Positions 48,701 through 59,149 of a stretch of DNA of 64,000 bases are shown piece after piece. The translations under genes and the position numbers were made by a program. A model generated the notes under the pieces. It did not search any database. It was not told the DNA's origin and saw only the letters and a list, made by a program, of their open reading frames with translations. This DNA comes from CALOBA01 sp942491465 (GTDB taxonomy: Bacteria > Pseudomonadota > Gammaproteobacteria > Chromatiales > Chromatiaceae), in NCBI GenBank assembly GCA_942491465.1, contig CALOBA010000037.1, forward strand, positions 1 through 64,000, read 5' to 3'. The stretch's first letter is position 1; each line of letters begins with the position of its first letter.

Positions 48701-49154
48701 GACAGGACGCGCCATCGAATCGGAGCCGGTGGATGAGCCGGCCGCTGGGGCATCGGCGGCAGACGATCTCTCCGATGCCCTCGACCTCGATCTCGCCGAG
48801 CCCTCGACCTCCTCACCGTCGGAGCCCGTCGCGCCCAGACCGCGCGCGGCGCCTCCGGAGCCTCCGGAACTGGACCCCCTCGAGGACCCGCTTGCGGATG
48901 GCGGCGCGGATGATTTCGATGCCGATAGTGCCGAGCCCGAGCTTGAAGACAGCATCTCAACCGACGTCTTGTCGTCGCAGTGGCGCGCCGATTCCGGCCT
49001 CTGGGACGAGGCCGGTACCAAGATGGACCTAGCGCGCGCCTACATCGAGATGGACGACGCCGATGCCGCCCGCGCAATCCTGGAGGAGGTCAGACTGGAA
49101 GGCAACGAAGACCAGCGGGCGACCGCGACAGAGATGCTGAAGGAGTTGGCTTGA
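45735..49154 (+). CDS. fimV: FimV-type pilus assembly / polar hub protein
   Basis: An inner-membrane protein that organises type IV pili and cell poles. The TTG at 45735 has CAGGAG eight bases upstream. The 1139-aa product has a signal peptide (1 to about 21), the FimV N-terminal domain beginning LGGLRTQSALNAPFYGEID, a long Pro/Ala linker and a LysM-type peptidoglycan-binding motif (KPGDGLWRIARKLVP, about 274-330). A coiled coil (about 440-480), a membrane helix (about 576-598) and an acidic cytoplasmic part with TPR-like helices follow. The end is the conserved C-terminal FimV motif (MDLARAYIEMDDADAARA, about 1098-1139). The layout matches the family; the low-complexity parts make internal alignment weak. 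Confidence 0.92.
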   Translation: MRISIMLAALLALLVTADALALGLGGLRTQSALNAPFYGEIDLIGVDREELDTVTARLASAEAFEKAGADRPHFLTRLRFVTMIGTSGRPIIQVTSREPIREPYMDFLVEVIWPEGTLVKEYAILLDPPGTTGRPAPAIATPATALPPPEPAAPRPRTAAPVETNRASRPDRPPAPAAATPAPPLPEPPGDELVARASAAAEAPPRSVAPETPSARQPSPSATAGADVTSARSNPPMQPEQPPGSAASAAPGLPPSPPPALASEPPAGPRYPLRYGPIKPGDGLWRIARKLVPTGASVEQTAMALYRSNQGAFVGGDINKLIIGQTLQIPSEAELLALGAGEAKGEFMRALAGGKVRSAPLSGAAPDGENPAQTPEAPRLTIVGAPEDAAAEDASDSGGAAEAADRQSAAAAEPESPTDIPPQQVAGLQEDLLLVRETSETNRQETQELRQRIGGLEEQLRDIKRLLEVQAEIARLQLEQTRAQMSGAQVGAGPAPGGSPLAPTLGAPGSASPAPSALPSTAPTPIATAPAAIPPQPQPAAPGSADAVSRAPAPQDASADAGGAPSPGLIASVVSAIPWLAILAGGVVIAVGGLGVLAWRRRQRLATTSPEDDLFAPPAVAEPPPPPPASTRAAAAESAAAQAPSKPAVAPPSAAAAAKAAAPEASRPPQAAARPKRRPAKARPAPAPPVVPPATEPESEPEFDLAHDQTMSLDDMEPSDSVAKGPASISPAPAIKPPGVDVQSGFAFGVGSSVVPGQAETQEADVISEADIYILYGRYREAESLLIEELDAAPERVDVKYKLAEAYVAGENRRGLASLVEQMRGAGEDAHDPTRWEGLLQALESMPASVGAGPSLLPPKESRLRPAAKPVQRPVAAERPAAPVDTLSDMGVEFADEAASLEVDSDYSVGPSSGQRLRDEVADDMEVELQDLDQLGPVSEEPSLGDRQAMEARMGVDPETTDVDPLDLDLAGLDGIEDDSEPPAADVGRTGRAIESEPVDEPAAGASAADDLSDALDLDLAEPSTSSPSEPVAPRPRAAPPEPPELDPLEDPLADGGADDFDADSAEPELEDSISTDVLSSQWRADSGLWDEAGTKMDLARAYIEMDDADAARAILEEVRLEGNEDQRATATEMLKELA

Positions 49155-49245
49155 TCGCGCAGATCATCGATGCAACCGGCCTTAGGCGGGCTCCGAGCGT
49201 TCTCAAGCCGGAGGGTGGCCCCAGCGGACATCGGCGCGACGCTCA

Positions 49246-50100
49246 ATGAGCGCCTGCCGCCGATCTGGACCGCGGGATGGGCACCACCGGATCGCCATGG
49301 GGATCGAGTACGACGGGACGCGCTACAGCGGTTGGCAGATCCAGCATCATGCGCAAACCGTTCAGGCAGTGTTGACGCGGGCGATTGCCCAAGTGGCGGA
49401 TCACCCGATCACATTGCACTGCGCGGGCCGAACCGATGCCGGGGTCCATGCCCTCGGACAGGTCGTGCACTTCGATACCGCGGCCGAGCGCACGCTGCGA
49501 TCTTGGGTGCTCGGAACCAACGCCAATCTCCCGTCCGATATCTCCGTGCGCTGGGCACGGACCATGCCCGTTGAGTTTCATGCCCGCTTCAGTGCGATTG
49601 CCCGCCATTACCGCTATCGTATCCTGTGCCGTCCGACACGCTCCGCCCTGGCGCACGGCCGAGCCGTCTGGAGCCACCGGCCCCTGCACCTGGAGCCGAT
49701 GCAGCGAGCTGCCGCGGCCTTGGTTGGCCGACATGATTTCACGACCTTCCGCGCACTGGCCTGTCAGGCGAAGAGCCCGGTCAGGACGATCCACTACTTG
49801 TCGCTGGAGCGCCATGGCGACCTCATCGAGATCGCCGTCGGTGCCGACGGGTTCCTGCACCACATGGTGCGCAACATCGCCGGCGTCCTGATGAAGATCG
49901 GGCGAGGTGATGCCGATGCAGGCTGGACGGTCGATCTCCTTGCGCTGCGGGACCGGGCCAAAGGCGGCGTCACGGCACCTCCCGACGGACTCTATCTATG
50001 GCGGGTGGATTATCCCGACGCGTTTGATCTGCCGCGGCCCGAATCGGTGATGACGCCTTGGGATGCGTTTCGCTCGGACCCGTCCGGCCGTCACAAATAA
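49246..50100 (+). CDS. truA: tRNA pseudouridine(38-40) synthase
   Basis: Makes pseudouridine at positions 38-40 of the tRNA anticodon stem. The catalytic Asp lies in CAGRTDAGVHALGQVVHFD. The N-terminal GIEYDGTRYSGWQ and the late FLHHMVRNIAGVLMKIG are family motifs. ATG 49246 (284 aa) puts RIAMGIEYDG at the distance seen in E. coli TruA; ATG 49297 (267 aa) is an alternative. Neither has a strong ribosome site. It is followed by trpF 22 bases downstream. Confidence 0.94.
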   Translation: MSACRRSGPRDGHHRIAMGIEYDGTRYSGWQIQHHAQTVQAVLTRAIAQVADHPITLHCAGRTDAGVHALGQVVHFDTAAERTLRSWVLGTNANLPSDISVRWARTMPVEFHARFSAIARHYRYRILCRPTRSALAHGRAVWSHRPLHLEPMQRAAAALVGRHDFTTFRALACQAKSPVRTIHYLSLERHGDLIEIAVGADGFLHHMVRNIAGVLMKIGRGDADAGWTVDLLALRDRAKGGVTAPPDGLYLWRVDYPDAFDLPRPESVMTPWDAFRSDPSGRHK

Positions 50101-50122
50101 ACTGGTTGAAAAGGGGTTGAGC

Positions 50123-50732
50123 ATGCGAACCCGGGTCAAGATCTGTGGTCTGACGCGCATCGATGATGTCCGTGCGGCGGTCGCGCTGGGGGTCGATGCG
50201 ATCGGTCTGGTCTTCCATCCGCCGAGCCCGCGGGCCGTGACGCCCGCGCTGGCGGCACAACTGGCCGAGGTCGTGCCGGCCTTCGTCACGTTGGTGGGCC
50301 TGTTCGTCGATGCGAAGCCGGCGACGATTCGCGAGACCCTGGAGCAAGTTCCCCTGGGCGCCCTGCAATTTCATGGACAGGAGGCGCCGGAAGACTGCGA
50401 GGGCTACGGGTTGCCATGGCTGAAGGCCATCGCGGTACGGCCAGGCGTCGACTTGCAGCGCGAGGCCGAGCGCTATTTCCGCGCGGCGTCGCTGTTGTTG
50501 GACACCTACGACCCGCACCTGGCAGGGGGCACGGGGCGCCGCTTCGATTGGGACCTGGTGCCTTCGTCACTTGCCGACACCATTGTATTGGCCGGCGGGC
50601 TCGACCCCGGCAACGTGGCCGAGGCGATCCGCCGAGCTCGCCCCTATGCCGTCGACGTCAGTGGCGGCGTCGAGTCGAGCAAGGGGGTCAAAGACCAGGC
50701 TAAAATGCAAAATTTTTTCAGAGGGGTACGCA

Positions 50733-50752
<20 letters not shown>
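50123..50752 (+). CDS. trpF: Phosphoribosylanthranilate isomerase
   Basis: Isomerises phosphoribosylanthranilate in tryptophan synthesis. ATG 50123 (MRTRVKICGLTR) has AAGGGG seven bases upstream; the frame is open further upstream but within truA. The 209-aa protein has the catalytic Cys in KICGLTR (C8), GLVFHPPSPR, LQFHGQE, LLLDTYDP (catalytic Asp) and VLAGGLDPGNV. It overlaps trpB by 20 bases, so the trpFBA genes are coupled. Confidence 0.96.
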
Positions 50753-51967
<1,215 letters not shown>

Positions 51968-51971
<4 letters not shown>

Positions 51972-52795
51972 GCCGAATAGCCCCAATGTTCGAGCGCCGG
52001 CGCCAAACCGGCGGCACCGCGCTGGTGCCCTTCGTCACCGCCGGCGATCCGGCGCCGGACGCCACCGTGCCGCTGATGCACCGGATGGTCGCCGCCGGGG
52101 CCGACCTCATCGAGCTCGGCGTGCCGTTCTCCGACCCCATCGCCGACGGGCCGGTGATCCAACGCGCCACCGAGCGGGCCCTGGAGAAGGGCGTCATGCT
52201 CACGGACGTGCTGGACATGGTCCGCCGGTTCCGCACGGAAGACGACACCACGCCGGTGATCCTGATGGGCTATCTGAACCCGATCGAGGTCATGGGCTAC
52301 CGTGAGTTCGCCACCGCGGCGAAGGCGTCCGGGGTCGATGGCGCGCTGATCGTCGACGTCCCGCCGGAGGAAGGCCATGAGCTGGTAGGGGCGCTGCGCG
52401 ACGAGGGGCTGGACCTGGTCTACCTGCTGGCCCCGACCTCCGATGCCGAGCGCATCGAGCGCATCGGCGCGGTCGCCTCCGGCTTCGTCTATTACGTCTC
52501 GGTCAAGGGTGTGACCGGTGCCGGGCACCTCGACCTGGACGCGGTGGACGCCAAGGTCGGCGAGATTCGCCGGCGCATCGACCTGCCGGTCGGTGTCGGC
52601 TTCGGCATCAAGGACGCGGAAACGGCCGCGGCCGTCGCACGGCTCGCCGATGCGGTGATCGTCGGCAGCGCCATCGTCTCGCGGATCGAGGCGCTGGCGG
52701 ACGAGCCGGGACGGGTACCTGCCGTCATCGGCGACTTCCTCGGCGAGCTGCGTGCCGCCATTGATCAATCCGACAACGAGGGGCAGCATGCTTGA
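51968..52795 (+). CDS. trpA: Tryptophan synthase alpha chain
   Basis: Cleaves indole-3-glycerol phosphate and passes indole to TrpB. It starts at GTG 51968, overlapping the trpB stop by four bases. The 275-aa protein has the catalytic Glu in LIELGVPFSDPIADGP with its Asp, the LLAPTSDAERIERI segment and GFVYYVSVKGVTGA. The GFGIKDAE segment binds phosphate. Its end overlaps a possible upstream start of accD (ATG 52788). Confidence 0.97.
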
Positions 52796-52832
52796 GCGAG
52801 GCTCGCGCAAAGAAGGTCGCGCAGACAAGACC

Positions 52833-53735
52833 ATGAGTTGGTTCGAAAAACTGATCCCCAGCCGGATCAAGATCGAGTCCAGCAACAAGCGCACGGTGCC
52901 CGAGGGCCTGTGGGCCAAGTGTCCGGGCTGCGGTGCGGTGCTGTATCGGGCCGAGCTGGAGCGCAATCTCGAGGTCTGCCCCAAGTGCAATCACCACAAC
53001 CGCATCACCGGTCGTCGGCGCTTGGAGCTGTTCCTCGATGAGGGCATACGCGAGGAGATCGCCGGTGACCTGGAATCCACCGATCCGCTCAAGTTCAAGG
53101 ATCTGAAGAAGTACAAGGACCGTATCAGCCAGGCGCAAAAGCTGACCGACGAGAAAGAGGCGATGGTGGTGCTGCGCGGCTACCTGTGCGGCATCCCCTG
53201 CGTCGGGGCGGCCTTCGAGTTCAGCTTCATGGGCGGCTCCATGGGCTCGGTGGTCGGGGAGCGCTTCGTCCGCGGCGTGGACGCGGCCATGGAGCACAAC
53301 GCGGCCCTGGTCTGCTTCTCGGCCAGTGGCGGGGCGCGGATGCAGGAGTCGCTGTTCTCGCTGCTGCAGATGGCCAAGACCAGCGCCGCCCTCGGCCGGC
53401 TGCGGCAGCGCTCCCTGCCCTTCATCTCCGTCATGACCGACCCGACCATGGGCGGCGTCTCCGCCAGCCTGGCCATGCTCGGCGACGTCAACATCGCCGA
53501 ACCGAATGCGCTGATCGGCTTCGCCGGGCCACGCGTGATCCAGCAGACGGTGCGCGAGACCCTGCCCGAAGGCTTCCAGCGCAGCGAGTTCCTGCTCGAG
53601 CACGGCGCCCTCGACCAGATCTGCGATCGCCGTGAACTGCGCGAGCGTATCGCCAACCTGACGGCGATGTTGATGGGGCGTCCGCGGCCGGCACCGGCGC
53701 TGCCGACGCCGGCGCCGAGCGAAGAGTCCGCTTGA
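52833..53735 (+). CDS. accD: Acetyl-CoA carboxylase carboxyltransferase beta subunit
   Basis: Transfers CO2 from biotin to acetyl-CoA, the first step of fatty-acid synthesis. ATG 52833 (MSWFEKLIPSRIK) matches the family start and gives 300 aa. An in-frame ATG at 52788 has a much stronger site (GAGGGG) and overlaps trpA, so a 15-residue longer form is possible. A zinc ribbon has C30, C33, C49 and C52. The crotonase-like part has GARMQESLFSLLQM and MTDPTMGGVSASLAMLGD. folC follows with its upstream frame overlapping. Confidence 0.95.
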   Translation: MSWFEKLIPSRIKIESSNKRTVPEGLWAKCPGCGAVLYRAELERNLEVCPKCNHHNRITGRRRLELFLDEGIREEIAGDLESTDPLKFKDLKKYKDRISQAQKLTDEKEAMVVLRGYLCGIPCVGAAFEFSFMGGSMGSVVGERFVRGVDAAMEHNAALVCFSASGGARMQESLFSLLQMAKTSAALGRLRQRSLPFISVMTDPTMGGVSASLAMLGDVNIAEPNALIGFAGPRVIQQTVRETLPEGFQRSEFLLEHGALDQICDRRELRERIANLTAMLMGRPRPAPALPTPAPSEESA

Positions 53736-53836
53736 CCGCCTCCGCGCGCGCTGTCGGACATCCCCGCGACGAGGCATGCGCCCGCGATCCGCAACCAGGC
53801 TCGGCGGCCCGGCTGGGGGCTGAAGGGGCCGCTTCG

Positions 53837-55117
53837 ATGCGCTTTAACAACCTCGACGACTGGCTGCGCTGGCAGGAGACCCTGCACCCCTCGCGGATCG
53901 AATTGCGCCTTGAGCGCGTCGCCGCGGTCTGGCGGGCGCTGGGGCCGCAGCGCTTCCCCTGTCCGGTGATCACCGTTGGCGGCACCAACGGCAAGGGCTC
54001 CTGTGTCGCCTACCTCGAGGGCTTCTACCACGCCGGCGGCTATCGCTGCGGCAGCTACACCTCGCCGCACCTGCTGCATTACTCGGAGCGGGTGCGTATC
54101 GACGGGCGCCCCGCGGGCGCGGATGACCTCTGCGCCGCCTTCGCGCGCATCGACGCCGCCCGCGGCGATACGCCATTGACCTATTTCGAGTTCGGCACCT
54201 TGGCCGCGCTGGACCTGTTCGTACGCGCCGAGCTGGACGTCGCCATCCTCGAGGTGGGCCTCGGCGGCCGACTGGACGCGGTCAATGTCATCGATGCCGA
54301 CGTGGCCGTGGTCACCAGTATCGGCCTGGATCATACGGCGTGGCTGGGTCCCGACCCCGCGTCCATCGCCGCGGAAAAGGCGGGCATCTTCCGCGCCGGT
54401 CGTCCCGCGGTGATCGGCAGCCGGGAGGCCCCGCCGCGCTTGCGCAGCCGTGCCGAGGAGATCGGCGCCCACCCGCTGGAGCTGGGACGCGAGCACGACT
54501 GGCGCGCCGAGCCCGAGGGGCATTGGCATTGGCACGGGCCGAACCCTGCGCGGCGCGATGCCCTGCCGACACCGGCGATGCGCGGCGCGCACCAGCGCGA
54601 CAACGCCGCCGCCGCCATCTGCGCCGCGCACTGCCTGCATGAGCGCCTGCCCCTGCCCTCCAGCGCCATCCGCCAGGGACTGCATCGCACCCAGCTGCCG
54701 GGGCGGTTTCAGGTCATCCCGGGGTCGGTCACGCGGGTACTCGATGTCGCCCACAACCCGCAGGCCGCCGCGGTCTTGGCCGAGAATCTGACCCGACTTG
54801 GTGGTGACGGGCGCCGGCACGCGGTCATGGCCCTGCTGGCGGATAAGGATGCCGCCGGCATCATCACGCCGCTGGCACCGCTGATCGATCATTGGCACGT
54901 GGCGCCGGCCCCGAGCGCGCGCGCGATGGCGCTGACCGCGGTCGAGGCCGCCCTTGCCGAATGCGCGCCGTCCGCGGGGGCGAGCAGCTATGGGACGGTG
55001 GAAGCGGCCCTCAACGGTGCCCACAAGGCGGCCTCCGACGGCGACTGCGTGCTGGTCTTCGGCTCCTTCGTGACCGTGGAGGCGGCGCTGCGCAGTTTGC
55101 CGATTGCTCCTGTATAA
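53837..55117 (+). CDS. folC: Dihydrofolate/folylpolyglutamate synthase
   Basis: Adds glutamate to dihydropteroate and to folates. ATG 53837 (MRFNNLDDWLRWQETLHP) has AAGGGG upstream; an open frame extends back to 53732, but that part is not family-like. The 426-aa protein has the P-loop TVGGTNGKGSC near residues 46-56, SYTSPHLL near 71, the VGLGGRLDAVN and GLDHTAWLG motifs and the C-terminal HNPQAAAVL. It is intact and lies between accD and dedD as usual. Confidence 0.95.
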   Translation: MRFNNLDDWLRWQETLHPSRIELRLERVAAVWRALGPQRFPCPVITVGGTNGKGSCVAYLEGFYHAGGYRCGSYTSPHLLHYSERVRIDGRPAGADDLCAAFARIDAARGDTPLTYFEFGTLAALDLFVRAELDVAILEVGLGGRLDAVNVIDADVAVVTSIGLDHTAWLGPDPASIAAEKAGIFRAGRPAVIGSREAPPRLRSRAEEIGAHPLELGREHDWRAEPEGHWHWHGPNPARRDALPTPAMRGAHQRDNAAAAICAAHCLHERLPLPSSAIRQGLHRTQLPGRFQVIPGSVTRVLDVAHNPQAAAVLAENLTRLGGDGRRHAVMALLADKDAAGIITPLAPLIDHWHVAPAPSARAMALTAVEAALAECAPSAGASSYGTVEAALNGAHKAASDGDCVLVFGSFVTVEAALRSLPIAPV

Positions 55118-55118
55118 T
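55113..55118 (+). promoter_or_regulatory. Candidate -10 box for dedD-cvpA-purF
   Basis: A consensus TATAAT spans the folC stop codon (TAA at 55115-55117), 50 bases before the dedD start. The -35 region (GCGCAG at 17 bases) is poor, so this is a weak call. Confidence 0.35.
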
Positions 55119-55167
55119 CGCCGCTCCACAACAAACTGCAACGGCACGACCCGGGGGCGCTTAGGCG

Positions 55168-55773
55168 ATGGATGAAGGTGCGAAAAGACGATTGGTTGGT
55201 GCCGCAGTGCTGGTGGCGCTGCTGGTGATCTTCGTGCCGATGCTCGTCGACAACAGCGACCAGGCGGACGGCCTCGGCGAGCCGATCATCGTCCCGGGTG
55301 AGTCGGACATGGATGCCGCCTTCGACACCGAGATGCCCGCCGTCCAGGATCTGGACGAGGATCTTGGCGAGGACCTGACATTGCCCCTGCCGACACCCGA
55401 AGGCCGTGGTCCCGACACAGGCGCCGCGCAGCCCCTGTTGCCGCCGGTCGAGCCGGCATCGCCGTCGAGCCCGCCCGCCCTTCAGCCCGCGGCGCCGGGG
55501 CCGACGGTGAGCGGCCCGAAGCCGGTGCCTGCCGGCGCCACCGCCTGGGTCGTGCAAGTCGCCAGTCTCGGCTCGCCGGGCGCTGCGCAGAAGCTGCAGG
55601 ATGAGCTTCGCGGCCAGGGCTTCCCGGCCTTCGTCGAGCAGGCCCTGGTCAACGGCAAGACTTACTACCGCGTGCGCGTCGGGCCGGAGGTGAATCGGGG
55701 CCGCGCCGAGTCCGCGGCCGCCCGGCTGCAGAACGTCACCAGCAACAAGCCGCTCGTGCAGCGCTACCGCTGA
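55168..55773 (+). CDS. dedD: SPOR-domain protein (DedD-like)
   Basis: A cell-division protein that binds septal peptidoglycan. The 201-aa product has a short cytoplasmic start, one membrane helix (LVGAAVLVALLVIFVPMLV, residues 9-27), an acidic Pro-rich periplasmic linker and a C-terminal SPOR domain (WVVQVASLGSPGAAQKLQ, about 127-201), with the usual YYRVRVGPEVNRGRAE. Position between folC and cvpA is conserved. Confidence 0.9.
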   Translation: MDEGAKRRLVGAAVLVALLVIFVPMLVDNSDQADGLGEPIIVPGESDMDAAFDTEMPAVQDLDEDLGEDLTLPLPTPEGRGPDTGAAQPLLPPVEPASPSSPPALQPAAPGPTVSGPKPVPAGATAWVVQVASLGSPGAAQKLQDELRGQGFPAFVEQALVNGKTYYRVRVGPEVNRGRAESAAARLQNVTSNKPLVQRYR

Positions 55774-55822
55774 GCGGTAACGGATCGGCGACAGTCCCAA
55801 TCGCAAGCCAACGGTCTCTTCA

Positions 55823-56326
55823 ATGCAAACCAGTCTGATCTGGGTCGACTTCGTCATTATCGGCATCATCGCCCTATCGGCCTTGATCGGCTTCGCCCGC
55901 GGATTGATCCGCGAGATCATCTCCCTCGCCGTCTGGGGCGTTGCCCTGGCCGCCGCCTGGCTGTTCCATCAGCCGGTCGCGGACGCCTTGGCACCCTGGA
56001 TCAGCATGCCGTCGCTGCAGCTCGGGGCCGCCGTGCTGCTCATCGTGATCGGCGTGCTCATCGCCGGCGCCATGGTCGCCTGGCTGTTGTCGATCCTGAT
56101 CGAGAAGACCGGACTCAGCGGCACCGACCGTCTCCTCGGCGTGGTCTTCGGCGGCGCCCGGGGGGCCGTGCTGGTCGCGCTGCTGGTGTTCCTGTTGGCG
56201 CTGACGCCGATTACCGAAGATCCCTGGTGGGGCCAGTCGCAGCTGATCGGCCAGTTCCAGCTGCTCGCGGACATGATCCTGTCCATGGTCCCCCCCGAGA
56301 TCACCGATCGCGTCAAGGCAATCTGA
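55823..56326 (+). CDS. cvpA: CvpA family membrane protein
   Basis: A 167-aa inner-membrane protein with four hydrophobic segments. The start WVDFVIIGIIALSALIGFARG and the following GLIREIISLAVWGVALAAAW (parts shown) are characteristic of CvpA, needed for colicin V production and envelope tolerance in E. coli. It lies directly upstream of purF, 11 bases apart, as in most gammaproteobacteria. Confidence 0.92.
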   Translation: MQTSLIWVDFVIIGIIALSALIGFARGLIREIISLAVWGVALAAAWLFHQPVADALAPWISMPSLQLGAAVLLIVIGVLIAGAMVAWLLSILIEKTGLSGTDRLLGVVFGGARGAVLVALLVFLLALTPITEDPWWGQSQLIGQFQLLADMILSMVPPEITDRVKAI

Positions 56327-56337
56327 GCACCCAAGCC

Positions 56338-57852
56338 ATGTGCGGCATCGTCGCAATCGTCGGCAAACAGCCGGTCAACCAATCCCTCTACGACGCGCTG
56401 CTGGTGCTGCAGCATCGCGGCCAGGATGCCGCCGGCATCGTCACCAGCGCCGAGCAGAAGCTGCACATGCGCAAGGACAACGGACTGACCCGCGACGTCT
56501 TCCGCACCCGCCACATGCTGCAGCTGCGCGGCAACATGGGCATCGGCCATGTGCGCTACCCCACCGCCGGTCAGTCCAGCTCCGCCGAGGCGCAGCCGTT
56601 CTACGTCAACTCCCCCTACGGCATCGTCCTCGCCCACAACGGCAATCTGACCAACGCCGATGCGCTCAAACGCCAGGTCTTCCTCGACGACCTGCGCCAC
56701 ATCAACACCGAATCCGACTCCGAGATCCTGCTCAACGTCTTCGCCCACGAGCTGCAGGCCCTCGACAAGCTGCGCATCGACGAGCGGGACATCTTCACCG
56801 CCGTCGAAGGTGTCCACCGCCGCTGCATCGGCGGCTACGCCGCGGTGGCGATGATCCCCGGCATCGGCGTCCTCGGCTTCCGCGATCCCCACGGCATCCG
56901 CCCGATCGTCTACGGCCGGCGCGACACCCCGTCCGGCGTCGAGCTGATGATCGCCTCCGAGAGCGTCGCCCTGGACACCATCGGCTTCGAACTGATCTCC
57001 GACATCGCCCCCGGCGAGGCGGTCTTCATCGGCATCGACGGCAGCCTGCACACCAAGCAGTGCGCGCCGCAGCCGGTGCTCTCGCCCTGCATCTTCGAGT
57101 TCGTCTATTTTGCTCGGCCGGACTCCATCATCGACAACATCTCGGTGCACAAGTCGCGCTCGCGCATGGGCAAGAAGCTCGCGGCCAAGATCAAGCGTGA
57201 CTGGTCCAACCACGACATCGACGTCATCATCCCGGTCCCCGACACCAGCCGCACCGCGGCCCTGCAGCTCGCCGATGCCCTGAATCTGCCCTACGCCGAG
57301 GGCTTCATCAAGAACCGCTACATCGGCCGCACCTTCATCATGCCGGGCCAGAAGGTGCGCAAGAAGTCCGTCCGCCAGAAGCTGAACGCCATCGACCTGG
57401 AGTTCCGCAAGAAGAACGTGCTGCTGGTGGACGACTCCATCGTCCGCGGCACCACCTCGCAGCAGATCATCCAAATGGCCCGGGACGCCGGTGCCAACAA
57501 GGTCTACTTCGCCTCGGCGGCACCGCCGGTGCGCTTCCCGAACGTCTACGGTATCGACATGCCCGTGGCCGCCGAACTCATCGCCCACGGTCGCACCGAG
57601 GCCGAGATCGAGGCCGAACTCGGCTGCGACGGGCTGATCTTCCAGGAGCTTGGGGACCTGATCGATGCCGTGCAGAAGAAGGGCAAGAGCCTGGTGGACC
57701 GCTTCGACACCTCGGTCTTCGACGGCGTCTACATCACCGGCGACGTGACCCCCGAGTATCTGGCCGGACTGGAGCGCCAGCGCAGCGACAACGCCAAGCA
57801 GCGCCGTGAGGGCGGCGAAGCGACCCTGATCGATCTGCACAACAATGTCTGA
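56338..57852 (+). CDS. purF: Amidophosphoribosyltransferase
   Basis: Catalyses the first committed step of purine synthesis, transferring glutamine ammonia to PRPP. The 504-aa protein starts MCGIVAIVGKQPVNQSLYD, with the catalytic nucleophile Cys2 after Met removal. The glutaminase part continues with HRGQDAAGI, and the PRPP-binding VLLVDDSIVRGTTS lies near residue 361. The stop overlaps the metZ start. It appears intact. Confidence 0.97.
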   Translation: MCGIVAIVGKQPVNQSLYDALLVLQHRGQDAAGIVTSAEQKLHMRKDNGLTRDVFRTRHMLQLRGNMGIGHVRYPTAGQSSSAEAQPFYVNSPYGIVLAHNGNLTNADALKRQVFLDDLRHINTESDSEILLNVFAHELQALDKLRIDERDIFTAVEGVHRRCIGGYAAVAMIPGIGVLGFRDPHGIRPIVYGRRDTPSGVELMIASESVALDTIGFELISDIAPGEAVFIGIDGSLHTKQCAPQPVLSPCIFEFVYFARPDSIIDNISVHKSRSRMGKKLAAKIKRDWSNHDIDVIIPVPDTSRTAALQLADALNLPYAEGFIKNRYIGRTFIMPGQKVRKKSVRQKLNAIDLEFRKKNVLLVDDSIVRGTTSQQIIQMARDAGANKVYFASAAPPVRFPNVYGIDMPVAAELIAHGRTEAEIEAELGCDGLIFQELGDLIDAVQKKGKSLVDRFDTSVFDGVYITGDVTPEYLAGLERQRSDNAKQRREGGEATLIDLHNNV

Positions 57853-59071
57853 TCAGCATCAGCATCAGCATCGGCATCGGCCTCAGCCCGGGCCCGACTT
57901 CGCGACCCTGGCCGTGCGCACCGGCCACCGGCGCACCGACGAGGGTGAGCACAGCGAGCCCATCTTCGCCACCTCCAGCTTCGTCTTCAAGAGCGCCGCC
58001 GAGGCCGCCGCCCGGTTCGCCGGCGACGCCCCGGGCAACATCTACGCCCGTTTCACCAACCCCACGGTCCAGGCCTTCGAGCAGCGCCTGGCCGCCCTTG
58101 AAGGCGGCGAGCGCTGCGTGGCCACCGCCTCCGGCATGGGCGCCATCCTCGCCTGCTGCATGGGCCTGTTGCAGGCCGGCGATCACATCGTCGCCTCCCG
58201 CAGCCTGTTCGGCAGCACCACCATGCTGTTCGACAAATACCTGGCCCGTTTCGGCATCGTCACCGACTATGTGGACTTAGCGGACCTCGGCGCCTGGGAG
58301 GACGCCATCTCGCCGAGCACCCGGCTGCTGTTTCTGGAAACGCCCTCCAATCCGCTGACCGAGATCGCCGCCATCGCCCCGCTGGCCGAGCTCGCCCATC
58401 GTCACGGCGCCCGACTGGCGGTCGACAACTGCTTCTGCACGCCGGCCCTGCAACGGCCGCTGGAGCATGGCGCCGACCTGGTCATCCACTCGGCCACCAA
58501 GTATCTGGATGGACAGGGGCGCTGCGTCGGCGGCGCCGTGGTCGGCGATGCCAAGACCGTGGGCGAGGATGTCTTCGGCGTCATCCGCACCGCCGGTCCG
58601 TCCATGAGCCCCTTCAACGCCTGGGTCTTCCTCAAGGGACTGGAGACGCTGGAGCTGCGCATGCTCGCCCACTCGGCGAGCGCCGCGACCTTGGCATCCT
58701 GGCTTGCCGGGCATCCCGCCGTACGCCGGGTGCACTATCCGGGCCTGTCCTCACACCCGCAGCACAACCTGGTGGGCGCAGCCGGTCAACAGCGCACCGG
58801 TGGCGGCATCGTCGCCTTCGAGGTCGAGGGCGACCAGGCCGGCGCCTGGCAGGTCATCGACGCCACGCGGATGATCTCCATCACCGCCAACTTGGGCGAC
58901 ACCAAGACCACCATCACCCACCCCGCCACCACCACCCACGCCCGCCTCACCCCCGAGGCCAAGCGCGCCGCCGGCATCAACGGCGGACTGATCCGCATCG
59001 CCGTCGGGCTGGAGTCGCTGGCCGACATCCAGGCCGATCTTGCCCGCGGACTCGACGGGCTTGTGCGCTAG
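57845..59071 (+). CDS. metZ: O-succinylhomoserine sulfhydrylase
   Basis: A PLP enzyme forming homocysteine directly from O-succinylhomoserine and sulfide. The 408-aa protein has the PLP Lys in HSATKYLDGQGR (about residue 219), YARFTNPTVQAFEQRLAALEG, and the C-terminal RIAVGLESLADIQADL. It overlaps purF by eight bases, the standard purF-metZ order. The first 15 residues are His/Gln-rich (DQHQHQHRHR) because of a short CAGCAT repeat, which is not family-like. Confidence 0.92.
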   Translation: MSDQHQHQHRHRPQPGPDFATLAVRTGHRRTDEGEHSEPIFATSSFVFKSAAEAAARFAGDAPGNIYARFTNPTVQAFEQRLAALEGGERCVATASGMGAILACCMGLLQAGDHIVASRSLFGSTTMLFDKYLARFGIVTDYVDLADLGAWEDAISPSTRLLFLETPSNPLTEIAAIAPLAELAHRHGARLAVDNCFCTPALQRPLEHGADLVIHSATKYLDGQGRCVGGAVVGDAKTVGEDVFGVIRTAGPSMSPFNAWVFLKGLETLELRMLAHSASAATLASWLAGHPAVRRVHYPGLSSHPQHNLVGAAGQQRTGGGIVAFEVEGDQAGAWQVIDATRMISITANLGDTKTTITHPATTTHARLTPEAKRAAGINGGLIRIAVGLESLADIQADLARGLDGLVR

Positions 59072-59149
59072 TTAGGCATTTCTTCATTCACCGAGTACCA
59101 GAAAGGGATCTGACCCTGAGGTACTGAGGTATCCGGCGTCTGCCGGCGC